From Isoperla grammatica (lineage: Eukaryota; Arthropoda; Insecta; Plecoptera; Perlodidae): a stretch of 64,000 bases of DNA. Location of the stretch: assembly GCA_945910005.1 (NCBI GenBank), contig OX246739.1, forward strand, positions 4,990,001 to 5,054,000, in the 5' to 3' direction. Positions 15,301 to 26,939 of this stretch are shown one piece after another. Both the position numbers and the translations under genes were made by a program. Below the pieces are notes generated by a model. That model did not search any database and was not told the DNA's origin. It worked only from the letters and a program-made list of their open reading frames with translations. How positions within the stretch are numbered: position 1 is the stretch's first letter; every line of letters begins with the position of its first letter.

Positions 15301-15989
15301 GCCAAATTATTGTGTTTTCGTTATATTTTGAGAACGATACACAATATATTGAAGAAGTGACCAATGGCGTGATTGTAGTTTTGTAAGAACTTATAGCCAT
15401 TTAGAAAATATAATATTTCTTTTAGTAATCTTAAATGTATGTTTATATATTTTGTGTGTGTGTAAAAGTCTTACTAGCTTCACCTAAATGTATTGCACAT
15501 GGTCTGTAATTGGGGTTCCCTCCTGCGAATAAATGAGTGTATAAGGCGACGTTCCAAGAAGTCTCCGCCTTCTCTTGGTGTTGTACGGAGCTCAGTCGCT
15601 CTCGCAATGTACCGACCTCTATTAGTAGTTTTTATTCATAGCGCATTTATACAAGATTGAGGACAGAATTTGACCTTAGATCCATACATATAATGATTTT
15701 CATCCCGAAATATATTACTAAATACAAAATCTTCGCTATAAGCTGACGATTATTGAAATATTTGTGATTACCCAAAATTGAAGTAGTTAATTGCCCAATA
15801 CAATATTTATATACATAGTTTTTACTTTTTAATTAACTTTAAAATCAAAAATTTTAAATTTTATGATAATATAATACCAATAAATAGATTTCGAAATCCG
15901 AAAGCTAAATGAATGTAACTTCTTGACATGAAGTGAAAGTTACTCGCTCGCTTCCTCTTATCAACGAGACGATGAGTGGGTGATTATGG
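12308..15989. other. No confident gene
   Basis: AT-rich. Only the possible donor-ended exon at 13825-14003 stands out. A 250-bp stretch near 15500-15620 is slightly GC-richer without a recognised feature. Confidence 0.5.
13825..14003 (+). other. Possible untranslated or coding exon ending in a strong donor
   Basis: A GC-richer open stretch (including the reading TRYLHNARDESSRPEYYA) ends at GCAGAGAAG/gtgagt, a near-consensus splice donor at 14004. No family is recognised, and no acceptor or start was settled. It could be a 5' exon of the DIP-like gene or chance. Confidence 0.2.
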
Positions 15990-16083
15990 AGATGAAAAAA
16001 CGCCAAATGACATCCATGCCCTGGCCGGAATTCGAATCTGGAACGCAGGGACTAGTTGGCTAGACTAACACCTACTCAACCTG
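15990..16083 (-). mobile_element. tRNA-derived SINE-like head
   Basis: On the minus strand an A-box-like TAGTCTAGCCAACTAG is followed by a B box AGATTCGAATTCC about 40 nt later. The body continues towards 15930 without a recognisable end. It is not related by eye to the plus-strand unit just downstream at 16199. Confidence 0.5.
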
Positions 16084-16198
16084 TGAAAACTACGCTCGTT
16101 TGTTTGTCTTGAACAGTGTTTGTTTTGTTAAGGGGAGGAGGGGAAGGGGAGAGGGTTTACTTGAATGTGTGGGAGTTTTATTTTAAAATGTTTTGAAT

Positions 16199-16428
16199 GC
16201 CGGCGTAGTGGCAGTGATTTATTAGGCGTATTTGGGTAAACCATCGCTTCAAGATCCAGATTCGAATCCTGGCTTGTACAGGAATGTCACGTGACTTATT
16301 TCATACATCGTTAGCTTATCGTTGATAATAAAACATGAGGTCCTCCACATAGTGTTCGGATGTGGTATATTATAGCAACTACGCCACAGCGACGCTTAGC
16401 GAAAACCAAAACCAAAGAAAAAACAAAC
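16199..16428 (+). mobile_element. tRNA-derived SINE
   Basis: It begins GCCGGCGTAGTGGCAGTGAT (tRNA-like head), has a B box GATTCGAATCC at 16258-16268, then a unique body, and ends in an A-rich tail (AAAACCAAAACCAAAG). At about 230 bp it is a typical SINE length. It is the clearest of the SINE-like units here. Confidence 0.65.
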
Positions 16429-17946
16429 ACCGCGTCTTCAAGTTAACTTTGCTCGAACAAGATATAGTAAAGAATATTATTTTAGTTGAAGATACTTGAA
16501 CAAGCTTTATTAAAAGTTTGGCGTGAGTGAGTTTTAAAGTCGAAACCGTTTTCTAGAAAAACAGGTGAACCTGACGTTAAGGCAACGGGGAGCAAGATTA
16601 ATCTGCTGTAAGATTACTTATGAACAAAAAAGTATTTAATTAGGACCTGCTCTGTTTACAAAGCAGATAGCTTTATTTACAAAAACAGTATCTAAGATTT
16701 CTCTTGAAATGTTTACGTAGTGAATCAAACTAAATTGAATTTAAGTCTAAGTACACGAAAATAATATTAGAAATTACTTCCAAGATTTTGATTTTTCGAC
16801 TAAAGCAAATTGAATATTTTTAACTCAACACCGAATTGAATCATTTCTGTTCAACGTATGTAATTTAAAAATTTAGCCTAATAGGTTATCCTACAGAAAT
16901 AAAGAAATATAGCTTGTATGGGAAACATGCAATACTTACGGATGCCAGCGAAACGTCGCGAAGTGAGGTATATTAATATTATTATTCACTCAATCATAAA
17001 ACGTGAACCAATAGTCGGAAGTACGAAATATCATCATATTAAGTCTACGACTACATACGCAACAACATAAATATATTATGTAGACACTTCCTTTAATAAT
17101 TAATAACACAACCTTAACACTAGTATTACCAACCATGCATAGAAGATTAAAAAATCATGATGCTAAATAAATCTAGTTGTCAACCACTTGGCTGCAAGAC
17201 ATTCAAATACACTAAAATTGTCTATGTGCCTTGTTGTTACGAAGGCTCCAAAGTCACCGTATATATATATATTTGAAAGTATTACACAATAAATTTGATT
17301 CAACTCAATAAGGTGGAAAACCTCTACTTACCTGGGAGTCAAACCATAGCATCGGGACCCACAGAATCAGCAAGCCACTCAAAATCAAAAAGTCAATCGC
17401 ACTGGATGCTCTGATAAGCAACACACACTGCACCCAACATGACTGAAAACATGAACCCAACATGGCTGAAAAAATTAACCCAACATGGGACAGGACAAAA
17501 CATTGATCGGGTTAGGTATTATTCACTAGCCAGTCAAATAATGGGTAAATATGTATATTTGTATTATTTTAATTATTGTGTATAATATATAATATACTCT
17601 TCCAGCAAGTGAAAATCAGGTTTCAATTCAAATGTTATAAATTATATATTTTCTTTTACTTTTCGACAATAATTGTATTAGTAAGGCTGCACAAGACGGA
17701 CATATTTAGAATTTGGTGTTTTGCGTCGTTTGTGAATATACGTATAATTGTGTACAGATCCAAGGATGTACAAGTACATGCACGGGTGCTTTCTAATTAA
17801 AAAAAACATAATCACACACTGCAAATAATAAAAAAATTATGGTTATTCTGTTTTGTAAAATGGCCAAAAACAGTATTATTTTTTGTTATTTAAACAAAAG
17901 TTATTTTCCAAATATTTAATCATAACCCACACTATCGAAACCTTTG
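16429..17946. other. No gene seen; 3' flank of the repeat-protein gene
   Basis: AT-rich DNA between the SINE and the end of the secreted repeat-protein gene. GATGCCAGCGAAACGTCGCG at 16942-16961 resembles the 3' half of the hammerhead-like motifs but lacks the CTGANGA half. Confidence 0.5.
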
Positions 17947-17952
17947 TTTAAT
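17947..17952 (-). terminator. Candidate polyadenylation signal ATTAAA
   Basis: ATTAAA on the minus strand lies about 66 nt after the TAA stop of the repeat-protein gene. No canonical AATAAA was seen closer. ATTAAA is the most common variant signal, but the region is AT-rich. Confidence 0.35.
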
Positions 17953-18017
17953 TAGTAAGTGGTAGTATTAGTTATTACTTATTACTTAGTAGTAGCTTTA
18001 ACTGTAATATTCGTAGC

Positions 18018-20899
18018 TTACTTTCTGCCAATGAAACCAAACAGTCCAGAAGGTGAAATTGATCCTTGCAGTCCAATGCCAAGGCCTCCTACGAAACCAG
18101 ATATTCCTCTACTGCTGATGGATCCCCCCAATCCACCCCCAAGAGCACTCCCCACTGACCCTCCTAGGGAACCAGATAGTCCGCTATTAGTGACGCCTCC
18201 TCTGAGTCCACCCCTAAGAGCACTCCCCACTGACCCTCCTAGGGAACCAGATAGTCCGCTATTAGTGACGCCTCCTCTGAGTCCACCCCTAAGAGCACTC
18301 CCTACTGACCCTCCTAAGGAACCAGATAGTCCGCTAGTAGTGACGCCTCCTCCGAGTCCACCCCTAAGAGCACTCCCGACTGACCCTCCTAGGGAACCAG
18401 ATAGTCCGCTAGTAGTGACGCCTCCTCCGAGTCCACCCCTAAGAGCACTCCCTACTGACCCTCCTAGGGAACCAGATAATCCTGTAGTAGTGACGCCTCC
18501 TCCGAGTCCACCCCTAAGAGCACTCCCGACTGACCCTCCTAGGGAACCAGATAGTCCGCTAGTAGTGACGCCTCCTCCGAGTCCACCCCTAAGAGCACTC
18601 CCGACTGACCCTCCTAGGGAACCAGATAATCCTCTAGTAGTGACGGCTCCTCCGAGTCCACCCCTAAGAGCACTCCCGACTGACCCTCCTAGGGAACCAG
18701 ATAGTCCGCTAGTAGTGACGCCTCCTCCGAGTCCACCCCTAAGAGCACTCCCCACTGACCCTCCTAGGGAACCAGATAATCCTCTAGTAGTGACGGCTCC
18801 TCCGAGTCCACCCCTAAGAGCACTCCCCGCTGACCCTCCTAAGGAACCAGACAATCCTCTAGTAGTGACGGCTCCACCGAGTCCACCCCTAAGAGCACTC
18901 CCCACTGACCCTCCTAAGGAACCAGATAATCCTCTACTACCGATGGATCCCCCTAATCCACCCCTAAGTCCATTTCCCACTGACCCTCCTAGAGAACCTG
19001 ACAAGTCTCTTTTAGTGATGGACCGCTTCAGTTTACTCCGAATCCCACCCCCCACTGGCCCTCCTAGAGAACCAGATAATCCGCTACTACCGATCGACCC
19101 TTGCAATCCACCCCCAAGAGCACTCCCCACTGACCCTCCTAAGGAACCAGATAATCCGCTACTACCGATCGACCCTTGCAATCCACCCCCAAGAGCACTC
19201 CCCACTGACCCTCCTAAAGAACCAGATAATCCGCTACTACCGATCGACCCCTGCAATCCACCCCCAAGCCCACTGCCCTCTGAATACCCTACATAACCAG
19301 ACGATTCCTTATTACTGTACGACGCCTCTGTAATGGTAGATCCTTTCAGGTTATCCACTCCTCTATAAGATGTAACTGATGATTCTTTCACAGGCACACC
19401 AACACCTACTCCTGTGCCACCCAATGAAGGGAAACATTTTGGCTTTTGCCTCAAGAAGTTCCAGTGATGTCGCTTGTGTAGCTTTAAAAAGCCATGTTTG
19501 AAAATTGGATGGTGTTGTAGTTGGCATTCTAACCTATGCAAGTGTGCTTGATGTGGATGTGCGTGTGGATGCGGTTTCCGATGCCTATGTATGTGCCTTT
19601 TAACAATTTTCCCCTTATGAGTATTATCTGTATCAATTCTAACAGGATTCGGGTAGGGATAAGAGACAAAATGTCTGTTTAGAAGCGGGACTCGTCTTAA
19701 AGGATAAGGGAATACCGGATTGGGATAAGGATAACCTCTAGATGGCAGGATCCGGACTCGGTTTGCTAGATGTGGAATTAAGAACGTTTCTGGGCGATTC
19801 TGGTTGGTTGTCCTCAATGAAACGTTTGTTGCTCCTTTATCCGTGACCGGTATGGTTGTTGTAATCATTAAGCACTCTCGCTGCAAACCACTAGAAGATG
19901 CACCAATGCACGGAACACGTTGGATCGTTGAAGTAGATACCAATACTTTTCGATCTGTCTGAGGTCTTTGACCGCCAACTATGTTGCCTTCCATCATCAT
20001 AGGTTTTGGAAGCACATCTAGTGGTGCAGGTACGTTGCCTTCCAGCATCATAGGGTTTGGAAGCACATCTAGTGGTGCAGGTACGTTGCCTTCCAGCATC
20101 ATAGGTTTTGGAAGCACATCTAGTGGTGCAGGTACGTTGCCTCCCAGCATCGTAGGGTTTGGAAGCACATCTAGTGGTGCAGGTACGTTGCCTTCCAATA
20201 TCGTAGGGTTTGGAAGCACATCTAGTGGTGCAGATACGTTGCCTTCCAATATCATAGGGTTTGGAAGCACATCTAGTGGTGCAGGTACATTACCTTCCAG
20301 CATCATAGGGTTTGGAAGCACATCTAGTGGTTCAATAATGATGCTAGGCTCTCTCTGTGCTCCAGGAGTTACTTCAATTACAACTTGTTCGTCTCCCACT
20401 TCCATGTTCTCTTCATTCTCTCCGTCCTCAGTAAGTTGTTCGATTGTTTCGTCTTTAGTTTCCACAACCAGTTCTCCTTTCGAGTTCATATCAGCAGATG
20501 TATCTTTAACTTGAAGTATGTCTGAGTTTCCATTTATGTCGTCAGTCGTTACAGTACTTTCATCGTCTTCTACGGTCTCTCCAAAACTACCAGTAACTCG
20601 TAGTCTAGTTCCCAAATTGGGTTTATTTAACATACCTTCTTTCACATTTTCTGTCTCAGATGCGCTTGACGCTACAAAGTCACTGCCTTTTTCTTCTGTG
20701 ATCTTGACTTCTTTTTCCACAGTTCCAATACTTTCCAAGTATTGCGTGAGGCGATCTGAAACCTTCGCCAACTCTTCTCCAGCTTCATCTCCGGATTGGG
20801 TTTGGGGGATGTCAGTAACCACACTTACAGTACCATTGTGATACACTAAGCGCAGATTGAGATCGCGAGTATTAGAGTTGTCCAACTTGGAAGCATTTT
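18018..20899 (-). CDS. Main exon of a secreted Gly-rich / His-rich repeat protein (unrecognised family)
   Basis: Second and last coding exon (acceptor ccctttcag, TAA at 18018-18020). Joined to 21959-22022 it gives about 981 residues. Visible order, spliced numbering: acidic Ser/Thr/Glu-rich part with NAS and NGT sequons (about 22-208); seven 17-residue repeats of the type APLDVLPNPMMLEGNVP (about 210-327); a linker with YPYPNPVFPYPLRR and YPYPNPV; a His-rich stretch (HRHRKPHPHAHPHQAH and more, about 440-500); then about fifteen 25-residue units based on SGLSGSLGGSVGSALRGG (about 577-951), ending FGFIGRK. Only four cysteines were seen, all in the middle. Unit 3 is aberrant and carries KLKR and TKR, possible convertase sites. 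The composition suggests an extracellular structural protein (cuticle, silk, glue or eggshell); the His block could bind metal. I do not recognise a family. No other gene lies close by. Confidence 0.85.
18111..19235 (-). repeat. About fifteen 75-bp in-frame tandem repeats (Gly/Ser/Leu-rich coding)
   Basis: A 75-bp unit recurs without spacing (for example at 18178, 18253 and 18328). Each encodes 25 residues based on SGLSGSLGGSVGSALRGG followed by LGGGVTT. The central units are nearly identical, while those at the N-terminal end diverge (ALGGGLQGSIGS type, and one charged unit). This pattern points to recent unequal exchange or slippage in the middle of the array. Confidence 0.95.
19981..20337 (-). 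repeat. Seven 51-bp in-frame tandem repeats (17-residue Leu/Pro units)
   Basis: Seven consecutive 51-bp units encode variants of APLDVLPNPMMLEGNVP. Differences are mostly single substitutions (N/K, M/T/I, E/G), so the frame and the PLDVLP core are kept. The array is independent of the 75-bp array in the same exon. Confidence 0.93.
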
Positions 20900-21958
20900 C
20901 TGAAAGGGAAAACAAACTACTTAGTACTAAGAAAAATGTACGATTCACATTTATTTTGTTGAAGGTGATGTTAAGAAATTCATGCACTTGTGAAAAGGCA
21001 TTGTTACATATTATTTCAGCATATAATACAAAAATGTATGTAAAGATAAGGAACTTTAATCATCCCTCACAAAATTATTTGGGTGTCAAAACAAATTGTA
21101 TGTGGCAACATATTATTGAATCACAATATCTGTACGTGGAAACTATGTTCGGTAGTTTGCTTGAAACCGCGAGTTACGAGTGATGCCAGAATTTACAATG
21201 CCAATCTTTTTTGTGTAAAATTACTGTTTAAAAATCAACCAGGTGTAGTTATTCAGGTTTATTCTGTATTACTTGGCCTGGATTCGAAAGAGGTGCAAAG
21301 TTAAGTCGGTCTTTGGGTTAAGACCAGAAAAGGCTTGTGAATCCAGACCCTGGTTTTTACGCAATAGGAATAGATAATCTAATAAAATTAAGATTGGATC
21401 CTGAATTAAAATAGATATTTTTTAACTGCCTTTAAGTAACGGGAGACTTTCATATGAAGGGTCAACGTCTTGTTTGTAATATTATCCCTTAAAATTTAAA
21501 TGGTTATATTTGATTGTTAGGCTTTTATTGTTATGATGTTGCATAAATGGTTGTTTTTCGGTGCAAGCAGATACAATGGAATAGTATTTACTTTCCTACG
21601 AAAATATGAGATTATATAGCATTGCAAAGTACTTTAGATGTAATTAATTGAAATCCCTGTAAAACGTTTTTCCAACCCATTTCAAAGAGGGATATTCGTT
21701 CATTTTGAAGCAAAGATTTAATTAGATCTAGTTTTAGATAAAATCCAAGGCTGGTTTAAAAATGAAAAGCTATTTTCAGTTTAGTCTAAAAATGAACATG
21801 TATTTTTTAATTTTAAATTTTGAATCAACTTAACCCCTAAAAAATGTTTTGTATTAAACGTAAAAGAAATTATTAACTTAAACACAAAATCAAGTTTACA
21901 ATTTGGAAAGTAAAGCCAAAATATCATCAATGTTTACATTTAAAACGTACATACATAC
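20900..21958 (-). other. Intron of the secreted repeat-protein gene
   Basis: A 1059-bp phase-1 intron with donor gtatgt and acceptor ttccctttcag on the minus strand. It is AT-rich, and I see no repeat or nested gene in it. The minus-strand frame that runs into it above 20899 starts at a GTG and is only read-through. Confidence 0.8.
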
Positions 21959-22022
21959 CTTGAGCAAATACACACAGGCACGCAGACAGTAGCACTGCAA
22001 TAACAAGCCGGATTCTCCTCAT
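21959..22022 (-). CDS. Signal-peptide exon of secreted repeat protein
   Basis: First coding exon. It encodes MRRIRLVIAVLLSACLCVFAQ plus one G: two arginines, a hydrophobic core and a small-residue region before the likely cleavage site, a classic secretory signal peptide. The donor is CAAG/gtatgt, with the intron starting at 21958 on the minus strand. The exon ends in phase 1 and joins the acceptor at 20900-20901 in frame, giving ...VFAQ-ENASKLDN. The ATG at 22022 is chosen because the signal peptide begins there; the frame stays open further upstream but has no other sensible start. A possible core promoter lies about 75-110 bp upstream. Short signal-peptide-only first exons are typical of insect cuticle, silk and other secreted-protein genes. 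Confidence 0.85.
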
Positions 22023-22092
22023 GGTGTCACCGAAATCACCTTCATTTGTGAAATGAAACGCATAATTTAAACTCTCGTCTCGAAGGTAATCT

Positions 22093-22130
22093 ACTGTGAA
22101 TAATACCCCCACCTATCTCGACAAATATTA
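22093..22130 (-). promoter_or_regulatory. Possible core promoter of the secreted repeat-protein gene
   Basis: On the minus strand a TATA-like TAATATTT (22130-22123) is followed about 33-35 bp later by TTCACAGT (22100-22093), which resembles an arthropod initiator. This would give a 5' UTR of about 75 nt before the ATG at 22022. Both elements are weak and AT-rich chance matches are common. Confidence 0.3.
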
Positions 22131-25100
22131 GAGCCCGAAACTTAAAAACAAGGTAATTAATAACATATTATCATTTCCAACTGGAAGAACGTTCTTCACG
22201 GAAACTATTGAGGCATGCACACTCTCTTTAGCCCAAGGCCAAGGTTATCGTGGTATCGTGCACTTTGGGCAACAGGTAATGCAAATACATATAAGCTAGC
22301 TTTGTGTTTGATACGTATACTATGACGTCATTATCCAAAGAGTTTAGAAAGAGATGTGACTACAACAAAGAATTTGTTGAGTGAGTTGCCTTGCTTGCAT
22401 TGAGGGGTTAAGTTTCCTGTTTAGAAACCATTTATATGGTTAGAGTTGTAATTCAATGTTTTGTATTGTATACCAATGTTTTTTTATTTGTATTTTCATT
22501 TCTTTTACTAATAAATACTGTTTGTATATTACGTATTGTGATTGATATCGTTGTGATGTGATTTATGGCAGATTTTGTGCTGGAACTCATTATATTGTTT
22601 ATTTTATAGAAGTGAATCTCCAATAAATGAAATTGTAAACAGCTCGCTTTTAACAGCTGGTTGTGACAATGGTATTGGTCATGTAAACCAATCGATTCCA
22701 TACATTAATTATCAATAAACTATTACAGAACAAAGCTGTTTGTAATACGTTTTTATTAACAATTGTCAATTTGCACTGATATTGACCCAGCGGATTTAAA
22801 GCTTACACTAGCTTTGCAGCCGTTTAGTTATGATGCAGTTATGAACGACCAATACCCAAGGATAAATAAATGCTAAAATAAAGTACAGTACTATTGATAG
22901 ACACGATAGCTAAATATAAAATTCATATTAACAAGTCACAAGATAAATGCTATTAAGTTGCTATTAAAAACCCAGCATAACGGAGTCAAATTTGGGTACA
23001 CAAACTTAACTATGCATTATTGTAATTTAAGATAAACGTTTCTCTTTTTCTAACCATATATCAACCTTTATGAACGTAATTATATAGAGTCTTACATCAA
23101 CATGGATTTTATCAGTTTTAAATATGCGCGAGTGGGTAAATCATATTATCAAAACCAACACAAGAGCAATACCAATTGACATCATTATTGTATATTACAA
23201 AGTAATGTAGGTGAGTTGGGTAGATAAAATGTCTGTCAGTGTCTAATTGTCTAGCCATGGTGCTACGATGGATGCTGTTCATCGCACACACCGCCTTTGA
23301 GAAGAATGTCACGCCCACGAGAAAGCAATCACTCGTTATAATCGGATAAGGATTGCCAATAAAAAGATAACAGTTGCGCATGCGTGGGTCGGATTGACTT
23401 GATATTCATTGGAGCTGATGACCAACGTCCCGCTGGCTTCAACTTGCCGTGGATTTAACGATGCGAGCTAATGGCCGCGCAGACCCGGTCGCAGAGACGC
23501 AGGAGGAATGAATGCCGAGAGCCAAGGGGTAGAAAATTAAAGTTGAGAGGAAATAAATGACAAAGAGGGGAGTAAACAGTCGTGAGAAAGATGAAAAGAG
23601 ATGGAGACAAACTGAAAAATAGGTAATGAAAATGCGAGGTAGGTACAGGAAGAGAGATAAACTGAATCGGGAGGGAGAGCGAATTGAATGGAAAAAGGGC
23701 GTAAAGATAATGAAAACGCGAGGAGAAACAGGAGAAGAGGGGTGGAACGTTGACGGGGGTGAGCGAAGGGGCGACGACGGGTGTTTCGAGAGAGGCACAA
23801 AAACAAACAGATGCTTTTTGTAAAGACTGTAGAAAAAACATGCGATTTCTTTAACATGGTGAAATAAAAACAACATGAAAGCGTTTGAACTCAAAAGTCG
23901 AGCTTAAGTTTTCTTACCAGTTACGTCAATCGCTAAAGCTACGAAAGGAAATAAAATGTGTAAGCTTACAAAAAGTTCAGGTTTGTTTTTCGACGGACAT
24001 GACCACTAGAGAAATTTTCAAGATGGTGGTTGCAATAACTTAAAACATTATTCTGGCTTAAACTGGCAGATAATAACACGTAGTAGATTTAGGTGGCTTT
24101 AGATAATACCATAGATTCAAATAGTCAGTTAATGACGCTGATAATGACGTTGTTTGCACCTAGTATTAACACCACAAGACAACAGCTTGCAGGCAAGACA
24201 CGGGTGTGGGTCTCAGTGTGTGTATTTAAAACCCAGAATCAGTCGCATACTTCACTTTCTTCTCACACAACGATGCACAAGCCAGGTAATCAATTTCTTG
24301 AACCCACCAAGCGCAGCTCCGCACAGAACACCGCATTTTAAAAGCCCAGACATTATTTTATTTTAGCTCCTGTGGCTCCTACCGGAAATCTGAACAGGAC
24401 AGAAATATTTATATCTCTCGTGAGGTTTGGGAATAGACAGTTTTTCCTATCAGGAGACTTGTGGAGTTTCAACCGTGAGAAATCATGGGTCGGGAATCGA
24501 TTTCTACGCCGCGGCGCTGCACTTCGTCTCGGCTGAGATTTATGCCCCCCCTCCCCCCCCCCCCCCCCCCCGCGTGCAACAGTGGTGTCACGACCCGTAG
24601 GCCTAGAGCGCACAGGTCAGGGGGGAGGGACATTTGTTAATATGTATGAACATCATCAAAGCGGTCTCTTAGATGATGTTCACGCAATCAATGTGATACA
24701 CGAACACCTTAGTGAGTGAGCGGTCGACTGATTCTTTCTTTACATCTTATTGTCAAGACGTTTACCTGTTCATTCTCTTTCGAGAATATAAATAATTGAA
24801 CCCCGCGCAAAACTTACATCAAGCTTAGTAAATGAATGATTTGCATTTTTAATACGTTTCGTTAAGCTGAGCTAAATAAACCGGGAGTAACGAACTACCT
24901 TAAAACATACTTTCCAGCAGTTTCGTAAAATTCGCTGGACAAAAAATATACATTTGTATCTTGAATGCTTTCTCATTTTAATAATAAAACATTATATTAT
25001 AGAACAACACATACGAAAATTAAATATCGTTTCCCTTAGTTGTGATGGTTACCCCAAACAGCCCCCCCCCCCCCCCCCCCCGCCACACACACAATGAGAA

Positions 25101-26939
25101 TGACTAACATTCGTACCAAAAGTCCAAAAACAACGGCAAATTATACATTTCATCAATACGGAAAAAACAATACTAGATTATAATAGAAATAAATGTTATC
25201 AAATAATAATAAATTATACTAATTTGACCGATATTTTCTAGAACAGGTCTATCAGAAAATAATGTCATTTTATTACAGAGATAAAATATGATGAAATTGT
25301 TCCCAAACCGTAAAAGGTCACTTAGTAGCAACATCAAGCGTGCCCGGGATGTTGCATTACCTGGGATGGGGGGGGGGGAGCTCTACAGCCTGTATTGATA
25401 TTAACTAGATTTATATATGTGGCAGAGCCATAACCTCTGGATGTGTATGAATATAATCTGAATATAATCTCAGGCTTACATCTGAATTGAAAAGTATTGT
25501 ATGTTGCTGTTAGTATTAAACTATTATAATGTTCACAATACAAAATAAAGAGTATGGGCTTCTTGGAGTGGAGCGCCCCTCGCTCGAAAGTCCATCTCCC
25601 TTGCGTGCGCCCCAGAATTGTATTACCCTCCTCCCCCCCAAGAGGACACCTGTCTGCACTATACTCTACCTTAATGCTTTACACTAGTGTATGAAGGTAA
25701 TGTACAAGTGGACAAAAACATAAAAACGTGCGATATCGTATTGGTAGTAAAAAGAGCTCAAAGCTATATTATAAGCATACACAGTTACACACCTTACACG
25801 TAATCAATGATTCATAAAATACTCAAAATGTATGATACATCATCTGCAATGTAATGTAAGTACTTGCTAGTCAAGTCAATGTTAAGTTATTCATAACACT
25901 TGCGAATAAAACACTATTAGATGTGACAACCAGGTTCGTGTGATGTTTATTCACTTCACAGTTGTCGCACTGTCCGCGACCTAACGCCAGAGGTGTTGTT
26001 TTCATATCTCCGTTGTTTAGCGTTCAGTGCGTTCAGAACATGGCGTCATTCGTCATATCTCTGTAATAAGCTATTTGCATTGAAGAGATGACGTGACTGA
26101 TTGTTAGAGAAGACTATTGTGAGTGATACAATTAAAGTCAAAAAAGCAGAAATTAAAGTCACTAATCCATTTGGACTTCACTTGTTTGTAGAGTGCCTCG
26201 ATTTCTGGATTACCAGCGCTGGTAATTTGGTAATTTAACGCCTGGTTCTTTGTGAAGTTAGGTTGCCAGCCCTGAAGGATAACGAGGGAGATACTGGGCC
26301 AATTCCCAGTTGGGGTTAGACTTAATAATATCTGGTTTCGCACAGATATATATTTTTTTAAACAAATTATGGAAAATTCGATGTTTTAGCAGTAATATAT
26401 ATAAAATGTAGTCTTTAAAAAAGTTCTCAGTTGAAGTGCGTTTAAATGAACGTAAATGTTATCTGATATACCTATGTATAATTTGACTATTATAAAATAT
26501 AACATGTTATCTTCTGTTAAAATAGTATGGTGTAATGTGAATGTTATGTCAATTGAATTTAATTAATAATATAAATTCTAGTATGGTATAGAAGGGGATC
26601 CAAGTTCGTTTATGCTTTTTTGAATTTACAGAGCATATAATAGTGGTTAACGTAAATTTTATAATATAACTATAAAACAAACAATTAAACAAGCGACTAC
26701 ATAAAATGTATATCGTATAAAGTCCGTTGTTAAAATGCAATGGGATAATGCATAGTTTATATACATACTCGTAAATGCGCTTCGCATTATGCATAACACA
26801 ATAGTGCACGTTTCTTCCAAAGAATTCCTGATATTCAAAAAATCCAGGAACCCGTGCACGCTTTGGCTGATAAAACGATAAAACGAACGTTGAGTGCAAT
26901 TCCCTCACTTCCTTATGTGAGCACGTGTAGCACCTTACC
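22131..26939. other. No confident gene
   Basis: Contains the possible promoter at 23355-23384, a purine-rich plus-strand tract at about 23505-23815, and C runs at 24553-24571 and 25062-25081 with a G run near 25370. Long frames in the purine tract are composition artefacts. Confidence 0.5.
23355..23384. promoter_or_regulatory. CCAAT plus NRF1/Ewg-type palindrome, possible promoter
   Basis: GCCAAT at 23355-23360 and TGCGCATGCG at 23375-23384, a near-perfect consensus for NRF1 (Ewg in flies), lie just before a CpG-richer 100 bp in otherwise AT-rich DNA. This is a common make-up of TATA-less promoters. No coding exon was identified next to it. Confidence 0.3.

Noticed and set aside
17959..19296. 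445-codon plus-strand Pro-rich frame
   Set aside because: It is antisense to the Gly-rich repeats of a gene with a signal peptide and clean splice sites. It ends where the repeats end and has no start context.
19981..20841. Plus-strand Ser/Gly/Thr-rich frames of 177 and 107 codons
   Set aside because: Antisense shadows of the 51-bp repeats and of the acidic part of the same exon.
20900..20987. Upstream extension of the repeat-protein frame above its acceptor
   Set aside because: It begins at GTG, crosses a clear polypyrimidine-AG acceptor, and a phase-matched signal-peptide exon exists upstream.
23439..23894. Three overlapping minus-strand frames of 106-151 codons
   Set aside because: Phe/Leu/Ser-rich translations of a pyrimidine-rich strand, open in all three frames; composition artefact.
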